DNA of 64,000 bases, from the NCBI GenBank assembly GCA_027943335.1, contig BSBK01000525.1:62001-126000 (forward strand), given 5' to 3'. The notes beneath the pieces are model-generated. The model worked only from the letters and a program-made list of their open reading frames with translations, had not been told where the DNA came from and made no database searches. Below, piece after piece: positions 32,209 to 45,237 of this stretch. The DNA comes from Chamaecyparis obtusa (Eukaryota; Streptophyta; Pinopsida; Cupressales; Cupressaceae). The position numbers and the translations under genes were made by a program. The stretch's first letter is position 1; every line of letters begins with the position of its first letter.

Positions 32209-34130
32209 TTAATTCCCTCCCTTAGTTTGATCCCCAGTTGGAAAGTACTGCAACATCATTGATCCATCTTCAACAAGTTGCCAAATGAAGTGACAATGCA
32301 GCTCCCCATGTTTTGCATGTTTGTGGAAGATCGAATTTTTGGCTAGCTTTAACACCCTTTGATTGTCACAAAACAAGGGTGAAGGCCCTACTTGAGACAT
32401 TTGCATGTTTGAAACCATCTTTCATAGCTATATTGCCTCACAAGCTGCTTTGACTGTTCCCCGATACTCTATTTTTGTTAAGGAAAGAGCTAGTGCCCGG
32501 TGCTTCTTACTAGTCCATGTGATTGCACTTGTACAAAGACCAAAAACATACCCAAAAGTGGACTTCATGACATCAACAAAACCTACCCAATTTGAATCTG
32601 TGAATCCAATAAGCCTAGGATCTTTTCTTTTCTATACAAAATGCCAAAGACGAGTTTTCAGCACCCTCTTTGCTGCAACCTAATGCATCTGCCTTAGGTG
32701 TTGTTATGCATTTGGAAATGCATCTCACAGTGTAGCTTAAGTCAGGTCTATTGGATGTAAGATAAGGCTGCCCGCTAGGTGCCTGAATGCTAACTCATTG
32801 ATCACCTTTGAGTCTATTTCTGCCTAAAGCTTCAATTTTTTCTCAATAGTTGTAGATGATGCATTGCAATATGTCATTCTGAACTTGTCTAGTAAGCTCC
32901 TTACATATTTAGATAGAGAAATGAAAATACCAACACGTGTCTACCAAACCTCTACACCTAGGCAATAATGTAGGAGGCGTAAGTCTATCATTTCAAAAAC
33001 TTGGCTCAAATTCCATTTGGTTTGCTCAATCAAGTGTGCCTCACTACTTGTTATGATGATATCATCCACATAAATGACTAGAAGGATGATGTCATTGCCT
33101 ATTTTGTTGTCATACGATTTAGGATCTGAAGGACTTCTTTGAAACCTTTGTTCATCCAATAACCTATCAATCTTTATGTACCATGCCTCGGGTGTCTGTT
33201 TCAAGCCATAGCCTTTATCAGTTTGTATACTTGATGTTCCTTTCCTGCAACCTGAAATCCTAAAGGCTTAGTCATGGACACTTGTTCCTCTAAGTCAGCA
33301 TTGAGAAAGGCACTGTTCATCTTCATTTGATGGACTTTCTTGCCAAATTATGCTGCTATGGCCAGATTCGAGCAGATGGTGCTCATCTTTGCTGTAGGAG
33401 CAATGGTCTCTTTATAATAATATCTTCTCTCGGGTAGAATCCTTTAGTCATCAACTGTACTTTGTACTTGTCAAGTTTACCATCAACTTTGTTCTTGACT
33501 TTGTACACCCGTTTGCTGCCAATTGATTTCTTTCTAGGTGGAAGATCTGGAAGAACTCAATCTTATTTGATTTTGATGTTCAGCTTCCATGGCCTTTTCT
33601 TATTCAAGTTTGCCCTTCACCTTTGCATCTTGGGGTTCATAAACACTCCGAATGTTAGCCATAAGAGAAAAATTAACTGTATGCAGCTTGCTCTTGCCTT
33701 TGGATGATCTACCCTCAATTATTTCATTATCCTGAATATCACCAATGAGTTTTTGCCACCACTTAGGTCTCTTTGAAGAAACCTTTCCATCCAAATCAGC
33801 GTGGTTATCATGATTTGGGTGCTTGGTACTATATTGTTTGGCACAAGTACTGGTACCTGTTGATTATTTTCATGTTTTACATTAGCTTTTATCTTTCACA
33901 CTGTTGCCCCACTTTTTACCCCATACCCATGCTGTCAAAGTGGAAGATTTTGATGTCACAGTCAAGTCTGGTCATGGTTGAGTCTAGATCTAAGTCTTTC
34001 ATAGGTAGGTTATTCTTGTCGGGTTCCCTTTCTCTTGCCCTCTCATCTTTAAATTGGGTGGGTGGTTTCAAAGTCTTGTCATGATGGGTAGGTGATAGAC
34101 CCCAACCCGACAAGGATAATGTGCTCTTAT
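32209..34130 (-). pseudogene. Ty1/copia pol fragment
   Basis: The minus strand reads, from right to left, a spacer upstream of reverse transcriptase (SKRPKWWQKLIGDIQDNEI near 33780-33700), a reverse-transcriptase palm with LVIYVDDIIITSSEAHL and the LLHYCLGVEV segment (32941-33204), and RNase H with CDNQRVLKLAKNSIFHK and HFIWQLVEDG (32209-32418). Integrase and Gag are absent, no LTRs were found and several stops intervene. It is a truncated old insertion in the DCP1 intron. Confidence 0.8.
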
Positions 34131-34755
34131 TGGTGATTTTTCTCAGGCAGAATGGAAATTGGAGGTCATGATTTCCGGACACTCATAAGGAATTAAAAAA
34201 AAGGATCTTCATTTGGATGATGCAGTAACAGAGCTGAGGCAAAAAGTTATCCCTGAAAAGTTTCAAGTCACATTGGTTCTAACTCTTAATCAAAAGACAG
34301 TGATGAATGGATTACCAAGTTATATTGAAATAAAGAACAATGCTTAATGGTCAGCACCGAAAACACCATTAAAATAGAGAATATTGGTAATTTGATTTGT
34401 ATCGTCATGAGAACGGAAGAATGAATCAAAAATAATGACGGTGCACTTAAAAAGTCTCATTTTAGGCTCGGGTCTTAGCTCTTTTTCGAGCTTGAATGTA
34501 TATTATCTAATGCATCTTTTACAGCAAATCAAAGGCAATACTTTTCATGATTCAGATGCATCGATCAGTTCTCTGAAGTTTGACAACTTCATTAATTTAA
34601 ACAGATTGCAGTTCGAAGTCAAAACAATGAAGATAATGCAAGGCAGAAAATGGCATAGTGACTACTCCATGCGGATTTCACACCCTCTGCATACATTTTC
34701 CGCCAAGAACATCCCTCTGCCAACAGTGCAGTCCACGTGTGCCAAAGATAAAGTG

Positions 34756-35137
34756 GTCGCATGATCGCTTGGATTAAAATATTTCTATGCAATCATGCGA
34801 CAACGTAAGTCATCGAAGATGCTTGGCGGTAAAGTGGGATCCTTCCACATGTCCAGGTGGGACCGAAGATGCTTGTAGAGTTGACCAATCATAGAGCGGT
34901 CGCATGATCGCATGGATTAAAATATTGCTATGCGATCATGCGACAAGGTGAAATGAGTAACACCCGAGCTTGGCATAAAAAGAAATGTTATTATTTAAGT
35001 GTTTCAAACAGCACGTGCTTTAAGTTAGAAAGATACTCGTGCACTTAAAAGTGACGGGTGGAAATATGTTTAAGCGCTTCTCTTCAAAGTGGTCGCATGA
35101 TCGCAAGAATTAAACAAGTATCATGCGATCATGCGAC
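34756..35137. repeat. Three 46-bp hairpins of identical size
   Basis: Hairpins lie at 34756-34801, 34899-34944 and 35092-35137, each exactly 46 bp. The second has perfect 15-bp arms, GTCGCATGATCGCAT and its complement; the others have one or a few changes. The loop always carries ATTAAA near its start. The arms stay complementary while the spacer DNA between hairpins is unrelated, apart from a repeated GAAGATGCTTG. Confidence 0.9.
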
Positions 35138-36270
35138 AATGCAGAATGGAAGCCGAGAGTGATTTGGACAGAGTAAAGTATCATAAAAACATTCCAAGAT
35201 AAGTCACGAGCATGCTTTCATCTTTTGAGATTTGTCAACACATAAATTGATTAGCAAGGCCAGATGAAGGGACAAAGCCATGCTAGTTCCTCCTATTGTA
35301 TTTTCGTAAGTCCTTGGTATCAGACTTTTCAAATTCTGGAATTTGAAACATTTTGTATTCCCATGGATGCCATACGATTGTAAACTCTATATATACTGCT
35401 GAGAAAATTAATAGAAAGGTCGGCAAAATTGTTGGTGTAAGAGACTTGATGTTGCAGAGTCAATTGAAGAGTGTTTTATGTCAATGATTTTCTGTTCCAT
35501 TTAGTTAGAAGTTGTGGCTTCTATGTTTCTTTCTTTAAATCCGAATTACAGAAGAAAAGGAAAGATGTTTCTTTCTTTTGTCATGAGGATATGAATAAAC
35601 CACAGTAGGATGTGCTTTGGGGTGTTCGAAGAAGGATTCATTAGAAGTCTTTAATCATTTCATTTATATTTCTGCTAGAAATTGCTGTAGATTGGTTAAA
35701 CACTGAGTGTATGGATTCATAGTATGTGTGAGTTCTGCAACTTGGTTCATAGATAGAAAGCTTTTCTTGCCTGAATTAAGTTCTGGTTAGGCTTAATTTG
35801 GTTTGCCTCTTTTGCTCTCGGGTTAAGAGCATACCCCGCATTAGTTTTAGGAACAAAACATAATTCCTTGAATACCATTCACATAGGGAGCTGTACCTAC
35901 CAATTCAGAGAAAAGCCGGTAATCAGAAAATGGCTTTTCAACTGTTGTAACCAGATATTGTCCATCATTTGGGCATTAAGAGTTATTTCCACAAGAAACA
36001 AGAAAGGACAAATCTGTTTACTAACACACACTTTCATGCTCCCTTAGTTTCGTTTCCCCACACCTAACATCTGAAGTTCTTGAACTCCTAGCCTAGGCTT
36101 ACAACCTTGCCTTCACTTCTTGTGTCCGACTTGAGTCATCTTTTCTTTGTGCTGTTTATTTCTCCCTTTCAAACAATTTTTTTCCTTCCTCAATTGCAAA
36201 TCTACGTATCTTTGTTGAGGTCATGTTTCTCCCTTTAGGCAACAACATTTTGAGCATAGATATTTCACAT
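35138..36270 (+). promoter_or_regulatory. Possible LTR promoter region downstream of the hairpins
   Basis: A TATA-like TCTATATATACTG lies at 35387-35399, about 250 bp after the last hairpin. It is followed by a GC-poor leader with no open frame. The arrangement, regulatory-looking repeats and then a TATA box, resembles an LTR U3/R, but neither LTR end nor a partner was found. Beyond about 35500 nothing is recognised. Confidence 0.3.
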
Positions 36271-38238
36271 TTGTAACCCAAAATATGTCTTCTACTGTGA
36301 TACAAAATTGCATAGCAAACTGATACTTGAAAACTAGTGCACCCTATAAGGGCACGTTTTATAAGTGACAATGTTTTAGGGTTAAGGATGGCATGTTCTA
36401 CTTTGTCCAAAATATCTCTAAAAAAGGGAGGACCTTGGGGATGTCTCCTCAATTTGGGGAACTTCTAAGGAATGCCCAACTTTGTTGGTATTCCATGGAG
36501 GTACCTTGGCAGCTCTAGGTTCCCTTGATTGCCCGAGGATGGCAGGATGTCCATAACAATTTTAATTGTTTTTTGTTAAAAACAAAGAATACTCAAAAAT
36601 CAAAAGAAGCTCTTAAAGATTAATGAGGACTTGAAGACTTCTTACCTTAAAAACATGCTAAATGTGGACTAAATTTGAATGCTTTTCTATTTTACAATTT
36701 CCTTTTTATAATTTATGTTTGAAAGAGGAAATCTAAAAAGAGAGGAAAAGGAAGGCATGCAAATTTGAAGGTCATTTCTATTAAAGCTCTATTGCAAGGT
36801 TGCATGGGGATGGGGGTACTTGGGAACGTTAATTTTTAAAAAAAATATAATTCAATATTTGAAAGAAAATTTGAAAAAATGAGTCATGACAATGAGTTTT
36901 CAAAACAAGAATAGTGATAAAGTTTGCAGATGTAATGTATTATTTTTAGTTTCAGATTTGCAATATGTTTGTAATAATAATATATGCTAAATGTTTAGAT
37001 GCATAATAGAGAAGGCAAACTTTAAACATGAGCAAGAAGATCATAAATCATATAACAATGATATATTGCAAATGATAAACTTTTGACTTGAACAATGATA
37101 AAGTTTACTGTTAATCATTATTGTATCAAAGTTTCAAACTGATTACATATTGAATGAAGCACGATAAACGACAAGCTGATACGCAAACAAAAAACTGAAA
37201 CAAAATCAGAAATCTTAATCAAGGTCCTTAGCTATGATGCTCTCCACTAAGTACCCACTAAGTACACGGTAGTTGGGTACGTGTACCAGTACGCGGTATT
37301 TGTCCGAAGGGTATGGGTACAAGTACCCATGCAACATATCTATATTGTAATATTTAGTATAATGGTCATGTAAGTAACTTTCTTTTAAGTCTGTTTGTTA
37401 GTTTTAAGTAACTTTTTTGTTCTTTAAGTTGTTTAGTTAGTTTAATAGCTTTCTATTCTGTCTTTAGTTCTACCCCAAAAAAATTTGAATGAATTTTGAA
37501 CTCAAATCTCGAACCCAAATCCGAACCAGCAACTTAGGATATTTGTAACCCAAAATATGTCTTCTATTGTGATACAAAATTGTGTAGCAAACTTATACTT
37601 GAAAACTAGTGCACCCTATAAGGACACGTCTTAGAAGTGACAATGTTTTAGGGATTTAGGGTTAAGGATGACATATCCTACTTTGTTCGAAATTTCTGTA
37701 CAAAAAAGGAGAACCTTGGGGATGTCTCCTCAATTTGGGGGACATTTTAAGGGATGCCCATCTTTGTTGGTATTCCATGAAGGTGCCTTGGCAGCTCTAG
37801 GTTCCCTTGATTGCTTGAGGATTCGTCAAAAAGAAAGAATATTCAGAAATCAAAAACTGTAAAAGCTTAATGAGGACCTGAAGACTTCTTATCCTAAAAA
37901 CATGTTAAATGTGGACTAAATCTGAATGCTTTTCTATTTTACAATTGCCATTTTAGAATTCGTTTGAAAGAGGAAAAGGAAGGCATGCAAATTTGAAGGT
38001 CATTCCTATTAAAGCTATATTGTAATATTTAGTATAATGGTCATGTAAGTAACTTTCTTTTAAGTCTGTTTGTTTTAAGTAACTTTTTGTTCTGTAGGTT
38101 GTTTAGTTAGATTAAGAACTTTCTATTCTGTCTTTAGTTCTCGATCGTTTCAGTTGTGGAAAGATCTTATAATTGCTTATTTAAAGAGTATTCCTCTCAT
38201 TTGTTTAACATTGAATATCTCAGTTAATAGCCATTTCA
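36271..38238 (+). repeat. Tandem duplication of a copia-LTR-like unit
   Basis: A unit of about 600 bp starting TTTGTAACCCAAAATATG occurs at 36271-36794 plus 37340-37475, and again uninterrupted at 37542-38144. The two share long stretches such as AAAACTAGTGCACCCTATAA. The second copy runs on to a CATTTCA end at 38238, directly before a copia primer site, so the unit looks like the end of an LTR. The first copy is split by a 545-bp hAT-type insertion. Confidence 0.75.
36795..37339. mobile_element. Small non-autonomous hAT element
   Basis: The insertion splits the first LTR-like unit. The 8-bp flanks are CTCTATTG (36787-36794) and CTATATTG (37340-37347), a target duplication with one change. 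The intact paralogue at about 38012-38022 reads AAAGCTATATTG without the insertion. Inverted GTTGCATGGG sequences lie near both ends, followed by GGGTACTTG/CAAGTACCC words forming a subterminal array (about 37247-37334). It has no coding capacity. Confidence 0.75.
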
Positions 38239-38250
38239 TGGTATCAGAGT
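38239..38250 (+). other. Copia-type primer-binding site
   Basis: TGGTATCAGAGT directly follows an LTR-like CATTTCA end. It has one difference from the common tRNA-Met site and points to a plus-strand copia element whose interior is decayed. Confidence 0.7.
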
Positions 38251-38335
38251 AGAGGTATGATTTTTTCCGTTAAAATTCGTGGTTTAATTACCTAGAAACC
38301 TTGATTTCAAAAAAATGTCTAGAAGTTTTTTGCCC

Positions 38336-38830
38336 TTTTTTTAAACAAAAATTGTGGGGTTTTTTGGTGGATTTTTTTATAGAATAAAACTGCGTGGTTT
38401 TTCTTGAACATTTTGTGAGGAAATTCATAGAAATTTTTTTGCTTGATTTTTTTAATAAAATTGAGGTTTTTCTTTACCATTCTCTCACTAGAAAAATGAA
38501 GTGTTTTAAGATCTGCAAGGGTTCTTTGTTCTTGTGACCAATGGTAACTAGTTTTTTAAACATCTTAGAGGGCTTTTGCATTATTTTTTTTCCCAAAAAA
38601 TTGTGGGGGTTTTTTTTATGATTTTATCCCAAAAATCGTGGTTTTTTTTTGCTACTTTTTGATGTTTTTTTTTGACAAAATTGTGTGTAATTTCAGCATC
38701 ACATCTAGGGTTTGATGATTTTTCCACAAAATTGTGGTGCTGTTTTGTAGCAGCTTCTTTTGACGATTTTTGGCAAAATTGTGGTTTCAAAGTTTTTTGC
38801 TGATTTTTTAACAAAGAAAATCGAAGTTTT
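38336..38830 (+). repeat. Degenerate AAAATTGTGGTTTTTT repeats
   Basis: About ten imperfect copies of a 40-50 bp unit containing CAAAATTGTGG followed by a T run and GATGATTTTT. They lie between the primer site and a decayed gag-like start at 38868, so they probably formed the 5' leader of the element. Open frames in this stretch are products of the repeat. Confidence 0.55.
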
Positions 38831-39374
38831 CTGAGAAGCTGATTTCAGTCTCTAGGCAACGGGAGGGATGGCTTTGGAAGACACTCGGCTTGTTCTTGTA
38901 CTTGGTGATGTACAAAAGTTTTGTAGATAGCGGTTGGCTAATCAGATGTCCAACTAGGGAGGGTCTGAGCAACAGGCTTATGTCATAGAACGTTCTGAAA
39001 AGGAGTCAACTGATTTTCTATGCATTTACTACTTCCTCGAGCGCTTCTAGTTAAGCAGCTACGCCTCCTGAATTTCCCACTTTTGAGATGAGTGGAGTGG
39101 AGACAAAAGGGAAATGAAAGGTGGTGCTTCAAATCCAATTATATATATGTTCTATGTGAAGCCTAGATGTTAATGTTTTGTACTTGCGATTATCTGCATT
39201 GAGTTTCTCAGATATATATGTGTGAATATGGTTCGCATTGATACTTGTTTCTCCATCGTGTTTTGGAGCTGCGAAGATGTTTTGGTTCTTTCATTGGTTC
39301 TGGCTGTTATCGCATGTCTCTTCTTCATTATCATATTTGTGTTGAAATTGATAGCATCGTTCAGATAATTATAT

Positions 39375-39860
39375 ATTAATATATATATATATATATATGG
39401 AAAATTATATACATATTAATATACACATATATTATTGAATTAAGTCTATCAATATATATCTGAAATGTTAAATATTAAACCAATACCATTATCCTATAGC
39501 GATTGGATTATACAAGACTAAGACACCCGATAGTCATCCCTAACCATTAACTATCGGTATTGTATCTTACAGTGTGATATTATGGGCTGATAACTATCGG
39601 TATATAGCATACAGTGGGGACCGATAACTATCGGTATCAATATATATAACATACCGTGTGAACCGATAATTATCGGTATTAATCTAATGTTATGTAGTGC
39701 GGCATCTACTACTCAGCGCAATATTCTAAACAGCGTTATTAATTAAACACATGCCTTGCGTTAACATTACGATCAGTCTTAGCAGTAGTTTGATAAGTCG
39801 TGACTCATTCATGAGTCACGCCTCATCAAATTAAGACTGTGCACTATCATATACATATGC
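39375..39860. repeat. LTR-like block with ATCGG hairpin array
   Basis: Palindromic units CCGATAACTATCGG or close variants occur near 39588-39601, 39620-39633 and 39663-39676, with a fourth half-unit near 39552-39560. Each is followed by TAT. Further right, GTGACTCAT and ATGAGTCAC form a hairpin near 39798-39817. The block ends in LTR-like sequence resembling the copia LTR at 10190 in style but not in sequence. No target duplication was found. Confidence 0.55.
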
Positions 39861-41849
39861 AGTGAGTGGTTTATACTTGGACACCGAATATAGAAAAACA
39901 ATACAAGTCTCTCTCTTCTCCAATCTGCAGAATATTAATATAATATAGTTGGATATATCTGCAGAATATTATTACAATATAATTAGATATAGATATTAAT
40001 ATATCTGATCCAAATTTATCCATACATTCTTGATCCAGATTTAACAATTCATGCCGTTCTTTCATACTTTATTTGTATCTTTCTCATTGCTGAGTTGCTC
40101 AACATGGCATTGAAGAGGTGATGATGTGTCACACATTGTATATCTGATGTGGTTCTTTAAGGATGTCCTCCGCTCTCTATTCTGTGTATGCATTGAAGTC
40201 ACTGGTTTCAATTATAACCGCCTTGTCTCTTCGTGTGACCATATTGAGGCTCTTTGCATTCTTAGCACACTATTCATAAGGGGCGGAAAAGAAAAGTTAG
40301 TGTGGTGTTGGTCGACATTCTAGCCGTATGTGTGGAAGTCATTTTGGTATTTGTGTCTGGAATTCTGTGTTCACAAGTTTTACAGTTTATTCTGTGAGGA
40401 TAAACTCTGTGATTGTTCTTCTCTAAGGATATTTTGATTATCGTTTGTATTTGATCTGTATATTTGTATCTGTGAGATACGTGCATTTTCTTTTCTGATT
40501 ATTGTGTATCCAAGGGATTTAAAAGGCTTATTGACTGATTGATCAGAGAGCTCAATCATATGCAAGAAGTTTACTGTAGTTTTTTGAAGAACTCAATAAA
40601 GATAATTTTTTTGGGTGTGGCTGGGTTTTTCCCTCGAGTAGGAGGGTTTTCCCAGGGTAAATAATTGTGTCATCTGTTCGTATGCTTTTCTGATTTTCTG
40701 TATATTGCATTTATATTATTCTGGTTCGAAAACATTAACACTAGAGAGGCCATTAGCAATTTTTCTTTTTGTCAACAATATTCCCTCTCATGTTTGTTAT
40801 CTCCTTATTACAAGGGGGCTATGATCAAGGTATGCAAAGCTAGGTCATTTTGTGCTTCTTTGTGAGACCTGGTTGAGGAGCACAATCTTGAAGAAAAAAA
40901 ATTATTCTATGGTTAACTTATTGATGGAGGAAATGGAGGCTACATAGATGCCATATGGTGGACCAATATTTGACATTGCTTTTCATCAATGTCATAGTTA
41001 TATGTAAGGAAGGACACAAAGTTGATTGTTTCGAAAAGCATGAAGACACAATCTCAAATTTTGTGAGTGCCTTTTAGCAACTTGGTCCTTCCAATGTAGT
41101 CTAGGTAGTTACTAATTGAGTGTATGTGAGCAAAGTAGTCAATAAAATACTAAGACCTTTGTTGTGTGCATATGCCATGTGCAATGCACTAAAGGAAACT
41201 GGAAAAGTTGGGTGGGTCAAAAAGATTGCGGTGGATGCCAAAGAAAGGTGTGAGAAACCACAGAGATAAGATTTGAATCCTGTATCATTTTATTTAAGAT
41301 GATGCCTTTGCAACTTATGATTATAACATGGGTGAACCAAGTTGGGTGAGAGGTTCAAACAAAGCAATGGAAGAGGGTGAAGGAGCTGACTTCTTATCTT
41401 TTATATCCCTTGCATTCAAGCTGATAAGTTTGGATATGTTGACAATCCTCTTTTATATGAGTGCATAGATTACATGCTTGCCAACTCTTTGCTAGTAGTA
41501 AGATTGCCTCCAACTTGTAGTTCAAACATGAGCATATTTAGTATATCATTTAGCAGAGTTGGGAGAGTCCCTCAAGGAAATGTATAGCATGGAGGAAATG
41601 ACTTTAGAAACATGTTTTTGTCACCAAATTGATCTAGCCAAATTGGATCATCATCTATCATCTCTATTTCAATAAAATCATGAAACAAAATTTTGAAGAT
41701 ACCATTTCAAGTGACATCCATTGTTTCTCACAGTATAGATTTTGTGGTCCTGTTGATTGATTTGTGGCCTAGACTAGTAATCAATTCCATTTGTAGAGTG
41801 ACATGACTTCTACATGTCTTAAATGAAGCTCAAGGATAAGGATGCATAG
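39861..41849 (+). other. DCP1: DCP1 intron sequence, no gene seen
   Basis: About 2 kb without a recognisable gene. The stretch around 40860-41840 reads like decayed copia Gag in several frames, but no motif could be confirmed. No repeat unit stands out. Confidence 0.5.
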
Positions 41850-42743
41850 CTACAAATCAAGGATGGCAAACTCTCACTCGCCCAAAACTCGCCAAGCCTT
41901 GAAAAAGATTACTCGGTAAAACTTGGCCAGTTTTTGGAAAAACTCGGCAAAAAACTCGGGAACTTAAAAATGATGGACATATTGTCATTGATGTCAAAAT
42001 CAGAAGCATATGATATATACGACAGAGAAAGAAGGTTGTGGATGTAATGCAATGTAACTTGTGAAGTTAGAGACCGGGGCTTTGGTACTGTTGTGAAAGG
42101 AATGGCCAATAGTGTTTACTGCCATTGGAGTAAAATCAACTGCGATCGTTGTAATTGTAATTGCATGTTGGGTAGTGACTGCAACTCTTCACCACAGCGA
42201 TCTGTCAAGAGGAAGCTTGAAGGGCTCAACTTGAAATATAATAACTCCTTCATTCCAGCAAGAGATGATAGAGGATCTACTAAATAAGAAGATATTGTCT
42301 TGAAAAATGTCAGAGACTGCACGCATTGTTGTCAGCAATGGAATGATTCCACAAGAGAGACAAATGATATTGAAGGCAATGTTATGAACACATTTATATA
42401 AAATGAAGACATACGTATTTGAAAATACATGAACCCTACGCACAGAGATTATATAACAATGATAAAGCATATACAGTATAATATACAGAACAAGCAGTAT
42501 ACAAAAATTTGATATACATACAGAAGTACAGATACGTAAGCAACAGAGATTATAGAGGGATATATAGAGGGAAATATAGCCTCTGCTTATACTGCAATCG
42601 GTGCTGCTGATCTGGGTTGAAAGCTGAGACGCGAGGGCCTCCAAGCTTTAGCAGGGAGCAGACAAAGATCTGGAGGTCTGTAAAAAGGAATAATCCGTTG
42701 AGTATCTGATCCCTATTTAGTTGATCCATATTTACCACTAGGA

Positions 42744-43055
42744 ATGGATTCAATAGTATATGCAGCTGCTACTTCAGGAGACCGCAAGACGATGCAGGCA
42801 AAGCTGCAAGATAGTGCAGTCAAAGCTTTCCAAGAGGTTACACCCACAGGGAATACATCACTCCATCTGGCAGCATATCATGGTTGTGTAGACGTTGTGA
42901 AAATGTTGATTCAGATGATAAATGACAGTATAAAGGCTGCTAACCAAGTCAGGGCTGGATTCGTCGATCTGGCAGGATATGGTGGTGATGTAGAAGATAG
43001 GGAAATGCTGATTCTGAGTATGGCTCATGATTTAGAGGCTACACAACAGCAATAA
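42744..43055 (+). pseudogene. Ankyrin-repeat protein fragment
   Basis: The frame opens MDSIVYAAATSGDRKTMQAK and then reads TPTGNTSLHLAAYHGCVDVV followed by KMLIQ. This is the start of a plant ankyrin-repeat protein of the type with C-terminal membrane helices (ACD6-like): a first helix pair and one full GNTSLHLAA ankyrin unit. After about 57 codons (42914) the similarity ends, and the remaining 46 codons to a stop look unrelated. No further ankyrin exon follows; instead AT-rich, LTR-like DNA begins. It lies wholly inside the hAT element at 41858-46035. Confidence 0.7.
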
Positions 43056-44690
43056 TATCAAACCTTTTTATAATGCAGCAGCAGGTTGTCGAAGGTTGGA
43101 ACAAACACATATATATATTATCGAAAGATGGTAAGCAGCGGTTTAATTAAATGAAGGTTTGAAGACTTAAAATGTTTCACACATATTTGTCGAAGGTTAT
43201 ATAATATATGCAGCATAGACGACAGTGCCTTTGAACGTTGATTCAAAATGTTTAACACATATACTGATGGTAAACCTATATTATTGAAGATATAAAAAGA
43301 CGTTAATAGATATCAGAATCAGCTTAAGACATTGCAGCGTCTTGAATATAGAATTGAGAAATACAGGGTATAGCGTCTTGAATATGTATCCAAGATTGAA
43401 TAAGTTTCGAAGGTCCGAAAATTCATTGAAGAGGCTCAAAGATACGTATGCATACAGCACCATACGAAAGTTTTTGGAATTGATGAAGTTTTAAATATAC
43501 AAACCTGGATACTATCAACGGCAAGAAGATATGTTTCGAAAGCAAAAAGGGAGGACGTATACAAAATTTTAACAGAGCCCGTAAAGTGCAGAAACGTATA
43601 TATGAATACAAAACGGATGCAAGCAGATTGAATATCAGAAATGTATGCAACAGCGGTTGAGATTTTTCAAAGTATAATATCGAAAATATTAAAGATCGAA
43701 GACCAATCTGAGATCGTCACACGTATGTATATATTCAACGGCAAACATTATTATCGAAGATGTATGCAGCAGTTGAAGCCGATAAATGAAATCAAAGGAT
43801 TAAAGAGCATATGTTATTAAAGAACATATGTCGAAGGATTAAAGGTTGAAACAAATGTGTACATTATGATTATCGAACAGCATACTCAAAAAGCGTTGAA
43901 GGTTAATAATATGATATGAAACAGCTATGGTATATAATTTTTGGAAGACTATCATAACTTCAGGATCAGATATGAAATATTTGGTGTTTAATGTATAAAG
44001 CACATCAGATTGGAAACAAGAACTCTATGCATGGTTTCATCTACAAATGACACTATTGGAATTGGGCAGCTCTATAGTGAACAACATCAAAGTATGGAGC
44101 AAACCGTCTATTGAAGGAAGATAGAACAATGGTCAAAGACGGCAGAGACATTAATCAATGGTTTTATTATTAAAAGCTTTGTAATAATATGTAAATGTGG
44201 TAGAGTCGGCAAATGAAGGATTATTAGAGTTTCATTAAAAGGAAGATTAATAATATTTTTTATAAAGAGACACCTTTTTAAGAGTCATGTCTTATGAGAG
44301 ACATAATAATTGAATATATATATTCAGTCCATTATTTTGAAATAAAAAAGTCAGCAATGTAATAAGGAGAAAAGAAGTGAGAAGAAGTCAGCAAATAAAA
44401 GAAAATAAAAAGAGCAGTGAATATGAAAGGGGAATAAATGATTGTATATTCAGATTTTAATCAGATATATTTATTATGCATATACAGATTTAAAGATAAT
44501 GATAAAGATAAACAGAGATATAATAGGTGCAGATATAAAGGAATAAAAGTGCAGATGTGAGAAAGGTATAAGTACATTCAAGGCGATATTATATGAAGAA
44601 ATTAAGGACAGACTTGTATGACGAGATTGTAATGTCCATCATCAGTTGAAGATAGCAACATTGCCAAGGTGGAAGAGAAATTTATTTGCA

Positions 44691-44830
44691 GTGGGTTGGT
44701 GCTCACGAAGACAGCAGTGGGAGTTGGTGCTTCCGGTGGGTCGGTGCCTGCGAAGTGTGGGAGTTGGTGCTTCCAGTGAGTTGGTGCTCATAAACATAGG
44801 GGTTGGAGCCTCTAGTAGGTTGGTGCCTAC
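44691..44830 (+). repeat. GTTGGTGC tandem repeat inside an LTR-like stretch
   Basis: Six degenerate copies of a 20-30 bp unit built on GTGGGTTGGTGCC. This is the kind of repeat seen near the end of some copia LTRs. Downstream are a GGTTTTCTCCCATATTGGGT motif and TTCACCCCCCCTCTCAGTAT near 45000, both familiar from plant copia LTR ends. Confidence 0.6.
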
Positions 44831-45237
44831 AAAACATTGTAAAAGAACAATATTATATATAAAAGGAAATTATTTAGTGGTTTTCTCCCATATTGGGTTT
44901 CCATGTAAAATTTGTGTTCATGTGCATAGTTGTTCGTTTGTGAATTTGAAGTAATCTTTGAATAAAGTTTTAAAGTTAAAAATTGTTATTATACTGATTC
45001 ACCCCCCCTCTCAGTATAATCGTGTGCTCTTCAAAAAATAGCATAAAATTTAATTAAAAATGCATTTTTTTTGCAAAATTCTATGAGAAGATGCATCCAA
45101 TGAGTTAATTAATGAGAAAACAAAAGAAACAAGCTAAATTTAGATATATATAAATGCAAAGTGGGTACAAAATCGCATTCTCATGTGGAATGCTGATGAC
45201 TGGAAGCAAAATAGTAAACAGTTTCTACAAAACTAGT

